Origin: an uncultured bacterium
GTDB taxonomy: Bacteria; Cyanobacteriota; Vampirovibrionia; Gastranaerophilales; Gastranaerophilaceae
NCBI GenBank assembly: GCA_902782905.1
Contig: CACZPB010000072.1
Location: 1 to 5,162 of the forward strand
Length of the DNA stretch: 5,162 nucleotides
Direction of reading: 5' to 3'
The notes under the pieces were generated by a model. The model did no database searches. It saw only the letters and a program-made list of their open reading frames with translations, and was not told the DNA's origin. Positions 1 to 5,162 of the stretch are shown piece after piece. A program made the position numbers and the translations under genes. Every line of letters starts with the position of its first letter. The stretch's first letter is position 1.

Positions 1-258
1 AAGTGTGTAATGGATATTATTGAAAAGCAAATTATTCCTACTTACTACAACAACAAGAAAGAATGGGCAAGACTCATGAGACAGGCTATCAGAACAAGTG
101 AAGCATACTTCAACTCTGACAGAATGGTAATCGAATACTACAACAGATTGTACCATCCGATTGCTCATGATGATTGCACAGGCGGTGAAAAGAAGAAAGA
201 ATTAAATATCTCTGAAACACCGACATTTGATGCTTGGACTTATTCAAACATTAAATAA
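1..258 (+). CDS. glgP: Alpha-glucan phosphorylase (GT35), C-terminal fragment
   Basis: This is the last 85 codons of a gene that enters from the left edge; the frame is open from base 1, so the ATG at 10 is internal and not a start. The fragment has the shape of the C-terminus of short-type alpha-glucan phosphorylases: a segment reading DIIEKQIIPTYY, a Trp about eight residues later (EWARLMRQAIR), then FNSDRMVIEYYNRLYHP, matching the family's 'F..RMV.EY...Y' ending. The family releases glucose-1-phosphate from alpha-1,4-glucans using phosphate and PLP in the cytosol. The PLP lysine and active site lie outside the window. About 30 polar residues follow the conserved end. A malQ gene 3.9 kb away on the other strand supports a glucan role. 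The product call rests only on the C-terminal motif and could be wrong for a related glycosyltransferase. Confidence 0.72.
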   Translation, partial: KCVMDIIEKQIIPTYYNNKKEWARLMRQAIRTSEAYFNSDRMVIEYYNRLYHPIAHDDCTGGEKKKELNISETPTFDAWTYSNIK

Positions 259-276
259 TTTATAAAAACGAATAAG

Positions 277-312
277 AAAAGAGACGATGCCAATACATCG
301 CCTCTTTTTTTT
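277..312. terminator. Bidirectional rho-independent terminator between convergent genes
   Basis: The arms at 277-289 and 296-308 form a 13-bp stem with a 6-base loop (290-295). On the plus strand eight Ts (305-312) follow the stem core, giving a good intrinsic terminator for the phosphorylase gene 18 bp upstream. On the minus strand the stem is followed by TTTTCTTATT, a weaker but usable tail for the TPR-GT9 gene, which stops at 326. The single imperfect pair (284/301) is A.C in the plus-strand RNA but a G.U wobble in the minus-strand RNA, so the minus-strand hairpin is fully paired. Confidence 0.88.
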
Positions 313-325
313 ATTTATTTCAAAT

Positions 326-2029
326 TTATTTTTTAGTGATTTTTTTGCCGATTTTTTTGCATCTCATTTTATCGACTTCTTTTAATATTTCTTTTATCGG
401 AACTTCCCAAGCTCCGGATGTTGGCGTTTGGAATGGTTTTATACTCTTGTACCAAGCAATATCTTCCCCTTGAGTTTTAAACCATCTCCATTCAACTATA
501 CGGTTAAAAATGCCGAATGTTTTAATTCCGAGTGCACCGGCAAGGTTCATAACGCCGTTGTCTGTTGTTACCATCAAATCCATACAGTTCATCGCACAAG
601 CTGTATCTTCCCAATTCTTGAACGTTTTGCCAAGTCTTATCAAATTGGCATCTTCTGGTACTCTATCCATTTGACGGGTCAAGTCGTCAACTTGGAAGCT
701 ATAAACTTCAACATCAGGAAGCTTCATTAAAGGGTACAAGAATTTGAGCGGAATATCTCTGTCCGTTTCCTTGCTGGCTAAAGTTCCTTCGTATGCAATA
801 CCGATTTTTAACTTATCATTATCATTGATATATTTTTTCTTGTAAGCATTAATTTTTGTTTTAGGAACTTTTAAATATCCTTCAGCTTTTGGTATTGAGT
901 CAGGTTGTGTTTCGCAAACAATAGGCAAATCCATCATTGGAATCCAAAGATCATAAGAAATTTGCGGAATTTGTTTCTCTGAGTATATTTCGACTCCAAG
1001 CTTTGAATCTTGCATCAAAGGAATTAAAGAGTCTTGAACTACCAGAGACACCTCTTTGCAACGCTTTTTAAGCTCGTCTAAGAAACGAACAAACATTATT
1101 GAATCGCCAAAACCCTGTTCAAAATGTACAAGAATTTTTTTGTCTTTTATATCAAGCTTCATGTTCCATTTTTTCTTCTTTGTAGTAAGGAGAGCAGGGA
1201 ATGCAACATTATTCAAATCTTCTTTTTGGAATCTGTGCTGCAAGAATTTGAATCCTTCAGAAAAACGTTTGTGACGGACGAGGTACGCGCCGTACGCGTG
1301 TAAATCCGAATGGGTCGGGTTCAAATACATAAGTTTTTGATAAAATTCGTCTGCTTTTGCAACTTCGTCAAATTTACCGTAAACGTATGCAAGGTTCTTA
1401 ACAACAATTCTGTTTTGCGGAGCGAGTTCAAATGCGCGGGTTAGATAATATATCTGCTTATCTTTGAATTTGTCTTGATAACAGGTAGAATACAAGTGAC
1501 CAAGCATATTGTGAATAGAAAAGTTGTTTGGGTTCTTTTCAAGAGCTTTTTCGTAGTATTCGATAGCTTTTTTGTTATCTTTAATGTCAGAGTAAGTAAT
1601 ATCTGCAAGATAAACATAGACATCTTCTTTATCTGGAGAAATTTCTTCAAAACGCTTAAGGAATTTTATTGCCAAATCAGCATTTCCAAGATTTTTCATA
1701 CAAAGACCGATGTTTTTGTATATAGTAACAGGAAAACCGGAGTATTTCATCATATCACGGTATTGTTCAACAGCTTCTATGTATTTTTTTTCATTTGTAA
1801 GTTTTTGAGAGAATGCAAGTGCATGGTTCAGGTATTTGTTTACAATATTAATTCTTTCATTTTCGTTGAAAATTTCTTTAAGAGTTTCTCTAAAAATATC
1901 CAACCCTTTTTCATAATCGCCATGTTGGCAATAATAATCTGCCATAGCTACATCGAGAGAATTAATCAAATCCTTGGATGTGTCTATAGGAATTTCTTTT
2001 CTGACGACCAGTCGTTTTGAAACTTGCAT
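326..2029 (-). CDS. TPR protein with C-terminal GT9/heptosyltransferase-like domain
   Basis: A 567-residue protein with no signal peptide or membrane segment, probably cytosolic. Residues about 26-267 are helical repeats of TPR type; the clearest units lie at about 101-134, 135-170, 171-206 and 207-240 (for example KKAIEYYEKALEKNPNN), with weaker ones before and after. Residues about 297-555 resemble the GT9-like domain often fused to TPRs: a glycine loop EQGFGDSIMFVRF (304-316; Asp309 matches the catalytic Asp of WaaC-type heptosyltransferases), GIAYEGTLASKETDRDIPL (410-428), TTDNGVMNLAGALG (488-501) and EWRWFKTQ (513-520). The nucleotide-binding motif usually reads D-T/S-x-x-x-H; here it is Asp490-Asn491 with Asn495 at the His position. 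The C-terminus is lysine-rich. Donor and acceptor sugars cannot be read from the sequence; protein or surface glycan glycosylation is an inference. The start is well supported by GGAGGG (2043-2038) 8 bases upstream of the ATG. It is divergent from bioA and convergent with the phosphorylase gene. Confidence 0.85.
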   Translation of the reverse strand: MQVSKRLVVRKEIPIDTSKDLINSLDVAMADYYCQHGDYEKGLDIFRETLKEIFNENERINIVNKYLNHALAFSQKLTNEKKYIEAVEQYRDMMKYSGFPVTIYKNIGLCMKNLGNADLAIKFLKRFEEISPDKEDVYVYLADITYSDIKDNKKAIEYYEKALEKNPNNFSIHNMLGHLYSTCYQDKFKDKQIYYLTRAFELAPQNRIVVKNLAYVYGKFDEVAKADEFYQKLMYLNPTHSDLHAYGAYLVRHKRFSEGFKFLQHRFQKEDLNNVAFPALLTTKKKKWNMKLDIKDKKILVHFEQGFGDSIMFVRFLDELKKRCKEVSLVVQDSLIPLMQDSKLGVEIYSEKQIPQISYDLWIPMMDLPIVCETQPDSIPKAEGYLKVPKTKINAYKKKYINDNDKLKIGIAYEGTLASKETDRDIPLKFLYPLMKLPDVEVYSFQVDDLTRQMDRVPEDANLIRLGKTFKNWEDTACAMNCMDLMVTTDNGVMNLAGALGIKTFGIFNRIVEWRWFKTQGEDIAWYKSIKPFQTPTSGAWEVPIKEILKEVDKMRCKKIGKKITKK

Positions 2030-2057
2030 AAATTCTTCCCTCCGCTCGTTCAGTTTA

Positions 2058-2086
2058 ATGATAGCATATTATTTATTCCTTGAGAA
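2058..2086 (-). promoter_or_regulatory. Sigma70-type promoter of the TPR-GT9 gene
   Basis: Read on the minus strand, TTCTCA (2086-2081, 4 of 6 to the -35 consensus) is followed after exactly 17 bases by TATCAT (2063-2058, 5 of 6 to the -10 consensus). The -10 is preceded by TGC, an extended -10 element. Transcription would start near 2051, giving a leader of about 20 bases that contains the GGAGGG ribosome binding site at 2043-2038. Predicted by inspection only. Confidence 0.6.
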
Positions 2087-2124
2087 TATTAAGAAAGGCA
2101 AAATCAGTTAAATACATTAATTTT

Positions 2125-2153
2125 ATTTTAGAGGTAAAATTAGGTTAGAGGAG
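2125..2153 (+). promoter_or_regulatory. bioA leader: small dyad, direct repeat and ribosome binding site
   Basis: The bioA leader contains a perfect 6-bp inverted repeat ATTTTA-GAGG-TAAAAT (2125-2140) and a direct repeat TTAGAGG at 2128-2134 and 2145-2151, 17 bases apart. The second copy is part of the ribosome binding site GAGGAG (2148-2153), 9 bases before the ATG. This could be an operator close to the start codon, but the repeats are short and AT-rich, and the sequence does not match the known BirA biotin operator. I could not assign a convincing -35/-10 pair to bioA. Confidence 0.35.
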
Positions 2154-2162
2154 AAGAAATTT

Positions 2163-3509
2163 ATGGACTGGCAGAAAGAAGATTTGAAATATATTTGGCA
2201 CCCTTGCTCACAAATGAAGGATTATGAAACTCTCCCTCCGATTGTAATTGATAGAGGAGAGGGTATAAACTTGTATTCAACAGACGGAAAGTGCTATAAA
2301 GACGTAATTAGCTCTTGGTGGTGTAATCTTTTGGGGCACTGCCATCCAAGAATAAACAGCGCGATAAAAAAACAAGTAGATACGCTTGAACACGTAATTT
2401 TTGCCAATTTTACTCACAAGACTGCTATTACTCTCTGTCAAAAATTGATGGAAGTTCTGCCGAAGGGGCTTTGTAAGTTTAATTTTGCGGATAATGGTTC
2501 CGCAGCTATTGAGATGTCATTAAAGATGAGTTTTCAGTATCATTACCAAACAGGAAATCCCCAAAAGAAAAGGTTTATGGCATTAGCTGATGCGTATCAC
2601 GGCGAAACTCTCGGAGCACTGGCAGTAGGCGGAGTGGATTTATATTCTGAACTTTACAAACCCTTGCTCTTGGATGTTATAAGGATAGAAGGTTTAGATT
2701 GTTTTAGATGCCCTTGGGGTAAATGCAGAGACAATTGCAGCTGCGAGTGTTTTCAAAAGGCAGAGGAAGCCTTCAGAAAATACGCAGATGAAACGGCTGC
2801 AATTATTGTTGAACCGCTTCTGCAAGGTTCTGCCGGCATGAAAGTTTATCCTCCTTTGTATCTTAAAGAGCTTAGAGAACTCTGTGACAAATACAATGTT
2901 CATTTGATAGCAGACGAAATTGCAACAGGATATGGAAGAACCGGCAAGATGTTTGCTTTTGACCACGCAGGTGTAAGTCCTGATATAATGTGCCTTTCAA
3001 AGGGGCTGACAGGCGGTTATATGCCAATGGCAATAGCTGTTACTACGCAAAAAATTTATGATGCTTTCTATGATGATTATTTAAAAGGTAAAGCTTTTAT
3101 GCACTCGCATACTTATTCGGGCAATCCTCTTGCGTGTTCTGCTGCAATTGAAGTTTTGAATATTTTAAAGGATGAAAAAATTATTGAAAAAGCTCAAGAA
3201 AAAGCTATATATTTTAATAAAATTATAAAAGAAAAATTCTTACCGCTTGAAAATGTTGGCGAGGTTCGCTCAATCGGTTTAATTAACGCCATTGAGCTGG
3301 TCAAAAATAAAGAGACAAAAGAACCTTTGGATTACAGAAAAAGAACAGGCTATCAAATATATAAGAAAGCGCTTGAGCGCGGCGTAATTCTTCGTCCGCT
3401 CGGAGATGTAATATACTTCAACCCTCCCCTTATAATAGAAAAAGAGGATATGGATTTTGTTACTGATGTGGCACTTGATTGTACAAAAGAAATCTTAGGC
3501 AAAAGCTAA
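2163..3509 (+). CDS. bioA: Adenosylmethionine-8-amino-7-oxononanoate aminotransferase (DAPA synthase)
   Basis: A full-length (448 aa) class III PLP aminotransferase that converts 7-keto-8-aminopelargonate (KAPA) to 7,8-diaminopelargonate, the step before dethiobiotin synthetase in biotin synthesis; cytosolic. Recognised from IWHPCSQM (11-18), SSWWCNLLGHCHP (50-62), AYHGETLGAL (144-153), DEIATGYGRTG (251-261, with the Asp that holds the PLP ring nitrogen), LSKGLTGG (278-285, Lys280 forming the Schiff base), HSHTYSGNP (314-322) and ILRPLGDVIYFNPPL (409-423; Arg411 matches E. coli Arg391, which binds the KAPA carboxylate). The double Trp 52-53 is as in E. coli BioA. Odd points: Cys15 sits where E. 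coli has Tyr17, and six Cys fall within 180-196. Several stretches resemble the lysine-using BioK of Bacillus, so the amino donor is open. The start is set by GAGGAG 9 bases upstream. No other bio gene is in the window. Its stop overlaps the stop of the convergent TPR gene. Confidence 0.93.
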   Translation: MDWQKEDLKYIWHPCSQMKDYETLPPIVIDRGEGINLYSTDGKCYKDVISSWWCNLLGHCHPRINSAIKKQVDTLEHVIFANFTHKTAITLCQKLMEVLPKGLCKFNFADNGSAAIEMSLKMSFQYHYQTGNPQKKRFMALADAYHGETLGALAVGGVDLYSELYKPLLLDVIRIEGLDCFRCPWGKCRDNCSCECFQKAEEAFRKYADETAAIIVEPLLQGSAGMKVYPPLYLKELRELCDKYNVHLIADEIATGYGRTGKMFAFDHAGVSPDIMCLSKGLTGGYMPMAIAVTTQKIYDAFYDDYLKGKAFMHSHTYSGNPLACSAAIEVLNILKDEKIIEKAQEKAIYFNKIIKEKFLPLENVGEVRSIGLINAIELVKNKETKEPLDYRKRTGYQIYKKALERGVILRPLGDVIYFNPPLIIEKEDMDFVTDVALDCTKEILGKS

Positions 3510-4069
3510 TTTTGAATCAGTTTGTTATAGTTATCCAAATAAGTTTGCGCAAGTTTATCTTTGCCGAGTTGTTTGTAAACATAAGCTAAATTATAGTGGC
3601 ATTCCGGAATATCAGACTTGTACATAATAGCTTTATTTAAGTTGGTTTTTGCACGACTGTAGTTCCCGAGTTTTATATATGTGTATGCCAGATTGTAGTA
3701 TATATAAGGATTATCGTTCTTGATAGAAAGTGCTTTTTTGTAGTTTTCTATAGCAGTGTTAAATTGTCCTTTCTCGACGTAATAATTTCCTAAATTATAG
3801 TAGGCTCTATAGCATTTCTTATCTTTTCCGACAGCCTTTTGGTACATATAAGCAGCATTATCCGCTTCTCCTCTGTCCGCAAGAACGTTCCCTAATAAAA
3901 GCCAATCTTGTGCTGAGCGGTCCTTTTCATTGATTTGTAAAATTAAATCCATGGTTCTTACAGGATTGTTGTCGCTGTAAAAAGCTGTTGCTTGTTTTGA
4001 AAGCTCATTATCTGCTGCATAGCAGGTCGTTGAAATTAATAACAAAAATAAAATAAAAAGTTTTTTCAT
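3506..4069 (-). CDS. Exported TPR-repeat protein, function unknown
   Basis: A 187-residue protein with a clear N-terminal signal peptide: Lys2-Lys3, a hydrophobic core FILFLLLI (5-12), and a type I cleavage region CYAAD (16-20), probably cut after Ala18 or Ala19. Cys16 is not in a good lipobox (preceded by STT rather than L-x-A/G), so a lipoprotein is unlikely. The mature part is almost all TPR, with four 34-residue units at about 53-86, 87-120, 121-154 and 155-187, the middle two being near-canonical (YYNLGNYYVEKGQFNTAIENYKKAL; YYNLAYTYIKLGNYSRAKTNLNKAI shown by their ends YYNLGNYY and YYNLAYTY). It is likely a periplasmic scaffold, perhaps binding a partner protein; no catalytic domain is visible. 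The ATG at 4069 lacks a Shine-Dalgarno sequence, and a strong promoter ends 6 bases before it. The next Met (residue 40) would lose the signal peptide, so 4069 is the preferred start. It ends 4 bp into bioA. Confidence 0.85.
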   Translation of the reverse strand: MKKLFILFLLLISTTCYAADNELSKQATAFYSDNNPVRTMDLILQINEKDRSAQDWLLLGNVLADRGEADNAAYMYQKAVGKDKKCYRAYYNLGNYYVEKGQFNTAIENYKKALSIKNDNPYIYYNLAYTYIKLGNYSRAKTNLNKAIMYKSDIPECHYNLAYVYKQLGKDKLAQTYLDNYNKLIQN

Positions 4070-4075
4070 ACCAAA

Positions 4076-4104
4076 ATTATATAAAATAAAGGCGCGGTTT
4101 TCAA
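4076..4104 (-). promoter_or_regulatory. Near-consensus promoter of the exported TPR gene, inside the malQ terminator
   Basis: On the minus strand TTGAAA (4104-4099, 5 of 6) is followed after exactly 17 bases by a perfect TATAAT (4081-4076). Six bases (4075-4070, TTTGGT) then separate the -10 from the ATG at 4069, so the predicted transcription start falls on or beside the A of the start codon. The -35 spans the loop and one arm of the hairpin at 4083-4119, the GC-rich arm fills the spacer, and the -10 sits in the terminator's T-rich tail. Confidence 0.78.
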
Positions 4105-4119
4105 CCGCGCCTTTATTTT
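4083..4119. terminator. Strong hairpin terminator after malQ, T-tracts on both sides
   Basis: The arms 4083-4099 and 4103-4119 are perfectly complementary over 17 bp, with a GC-rich core (AAGGCGCGGTT) and a 3-base loop (4100-4102). It lies 12 bases beyond the malQ stop codon on the minus strand, where the tail reads TTTATTTTATATAATTTT. In the plus direction the tail is even richer in T (4112-4130), so it should also stop transcription coming from bioA. Confidence 0.9.
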
Positions 4120-4131
4120 TTTTATTTTTAA

Positions 4132-5162
4132 TTATCCGAGTTTTTCAATAAGCTTAGCATTTTTCTTAGCAAATTCTTTGCCTCTTGAAAGAATAGCCTG
4201 TTTTAAGATTGCGTTCAAATCGATTGCATCTAAATCTTGGAAATTATTAGGAAGTCTTAAAGACCAGTTTTTGTCGCCAGAGGTTCCAGGGGTGTTATAT
4301 GTTTCTTTGATTTGGAAGAAATCCGTAAAGAATATTTGAACATTTTTTGCTTTTGATGCGAATATTTCAACAAGTTTGACGAAAGTCAAGAAGTCCTTGT
4401 CCTGTGTCAATTTAACGATAATATCGTCTTTGTTCTCAGCATCTGAGAACAAATCTTCCACCAAGTTTTTAGCGTGAAGATATCCTTCGTGAGTGTTAAT
4501 CATAGATTCTGCCCAAATAGCAATGGGATTATTGTCATGAGTTCCGACCATATTCCAAACGTTTTCTTCTATATTTTTACATCTATATGGGTGTTCCGGT
4601 TTTTCAGGAACTACAAACTGTGTCAGTCTCATACCTTGCAATTTATATTTTTTCATAACTGCATCCACTGGGTTTGTAAGAGTTCCCAAGTCTTCACAAA
4701 CAATGGCATTTTTGTCTAATCCGCACTCTTTAGCTGCCGCAATAACAATTTTTTCAATAAGTCTGCCATAAAGCTCAATTTGTTTGTCTGATAAGGTTTT
4801 AACCCTTTTCTCTTTGTCTGCTTCAAGAGTATTGTCTAAATCATCCAATGTTGCAATTGCGTATTTGCTAAGCTCAGGATGTTCCGGAGAAGAATAAAGT
4901 CTGCCTGCACCTTGTTCGCACATCGGTTTTTTGCCTGATTTATAAACCCAAGGGTCGATTAAACCAACAATGTGGTCAATTCTTACACCGCCGGGGTTTT
5001 CTTTAAACATCTTTTTGAAAAGATTTTTCATCAAAATTCCGCCTTCACCGAGACTTCCGTCAGCGTTGTACATTTTCTCAGGATCCATAACAGGGAAGCC
5101 CCATGCTTGACCGTCTTTTGAAAAATAATCAGGCGGACAACCTAAAAGCCATCCTTCCAAAA
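4132..5162 (-). CDS. malQ: 4-alpha-glucanotransferase (amylomaltase, GH77), N-terminus cut by window edge
   Basis: The C-terminal 343 or so residues of a GH77 enzyme, which moves alpha-1,4-glucan segments between maltodextrins in the cytosol. The frame runs off the right edge; the leftmost possible start in the window is a TTG at 5160-5158 that is internal Leu. Family proteins are about 500 residues or more, so roughly 150 or more N-terminal residues are missing. Counting from that Leu: GCPPDYFSKDGQAWGFP (7-23), GGVRIDH (57-63) with nucleophile Asp62, CEDLG (155-159) with acid/base Glu156, GTHDN (206-210) with third catalytic Asp209, and NTPGTSGDKNWSLRLP (289-304). All three catalytic residues are present, so the enzyme should be active. 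The nucleophile to acid/base distance is 94 residues against 47 in the Thermus aquaticus enzyme (Asp293, Glu340), showing an insertion at about 80-128. It pairs functionally with the phosphorylase at the left edge and is followed by a strong terminator. Confidence 0.92.
   Translation of the reverse strand, partial: LEGWLLGCPPDYFSKDGQAWGFPVMDPEKMYNADGSLGEGGILMKNLFKKMFKENPGGVRIDHIVGLIDPWVYKSGKKPMCEQGAGRLYSSPEHPELSKYAIATLDDLDNTLEADKEKRVKTLSDKQIELYGRLIEKIVIAAAKECGLDKNAIVCEDLGTLTNPVDAVMKKYKLQGMRLTQFVVPEKPEHPYRCKNIEENVWNMVGTHDNNPIAIWAESMINTHEGYLHAKNLVEDLFSDAENKDDIIVKLTQDKDFLTFVKLVEIFASKAKNVQIFFTDFFQIKETYNTPGTSGDKNWSLRLPNNFQDLDAIDLNAILKQAILSRGKEFAKKNAKLIEKLG

Noticed and set aside
10..12. ATG at 10 as the start of an 82-residue protein
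   Set aside because: The frame is open from base 1 and the motif fits the C-terminus of a much longer phosphorylase.
428..730. Plus-strand open frame of 100 codons
   Set aside because: It lies wholly opposite the GT9-like domain coding sequence and shows no ribosome binding site or recognisable product.
1475..2020. Plus-strand open frame of 181 codons opposite the TPR-GT9 gene
   Set aside because: It is the antisense shadow of a gene with clear domain motifs; its product is a low-complexity Phe/Ile-rich string with no recognisable domain.
2080..2108. TTGAGA (2080-2085) as a plus-strand -35 for bioA
   Set aside because: No acceptable -10 lies 16-18 bases downstream, and the same bases serve the better-supported minus-strand promoter.
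2101..2162. BirA-type biotin operator upstream of bioA
   Set aside because: No TTGT(A/T)AACC...GGTT(A/T)ACAA pair with 14-16 base spacing is present; isolated GGTTAG and GGTAAA do not make a dyad.
2694..2966. Minus-strand open frame of 90 codons inside bioA
   Set aside because: It is antisense to the conserved PLP-enzyme core of bioA and shows no independent support.
4054..4069. Lipoprotein signal at Cys16 of the small TPR protein
   Set aside because: The residues before the Cys (ISTT) do not fit a lipobox, while CYAAD fits type I cleavage.
4474..4719. Plus-strand open frame of 81 codons inside malQ
   Set aside because: It is antisense to the catalytic region of malQ, so the open frame is explained by that gene.
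5158..5160. TTG as the start codon of malQ
   Set aside because: The reading frame continues to the window edge and the conserved GH77 N-terminal half is missing, so this Leu codon is internal.

Overview
This is an AT-rich window of compact bacterial chromosome, read here as part of a Gram-negative-type heterotroph. The supporting signs are a periplasm-targeted TPR protein, a GT9/heptosyltransferase-like protein and genes for storage-glucan metabolism. The AT-rich base use and gene mix would suit gut Melainabacteria (Gastranaerophilales) or a similar lineage, but that placement is an inference and I cannot confirm it from sequence alone. No mobile element, CRISPR array, tRNA or rRNA is visible.

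Layout from left to right: (1) the 3' end of a plus-strand gene whose product looks like the C-terminus of an alpha-glucan phosphorylase (1-258). (2) A bidirectional hairpin terminator (277-312). (3) A minus-strand gene for a 567-residue protein with N-terminal TPRs and a C-terminal GT9-like glycosyltransferase domain (326-2029). (4) A 133-bp divergent intergenic region (2030-2162), with a promoter for the TPR-GT9 gene and a short repeat-bearing leader for bioA. (5) bioA on the plus strand (2163-3509). (6) A minus-strand gene for a small exported TPR protein (3506-4069), overlapping the end of bioA tail-to-tail by 4 bp. (7) A very strong hairpin (4083-4119) that appears to be both the malQ terminator and part of the promoter of the small TPR gene. 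(8) A minus-strand gene for a GH77 4-alpha-glucanotransferase (MalQ), cut by the right window edge (4132-5162).

The two outer genes belong together functionally: phosphorylase and 4-alpha-glucanotransferase cooperate in degrading glycogen or maltodextrin to glucose-1-phosphate and glucose. The inner genes (TPR-GT9, bioA, exported TPR) have no obvious pathway link to each other, and each seems to be transcribed separately.

The most interesting points are: the near-consensus TTGAAA-N17-TATAAT promoter built into the malQ terminator, placed so that transcription should begin at or next to the ATG of the TPR gene (a probable leaderless mRNA); the lack of any terminator after bioA before that same hairpin, which predicts a long antisense 3' tail over the TPR gene; a MalQ with about 46 extra residues between its nucleophile and acid/base; and a BioA with six cysteines within 17 residues. 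I found no clear evidence of a wholly new multi-gene system.
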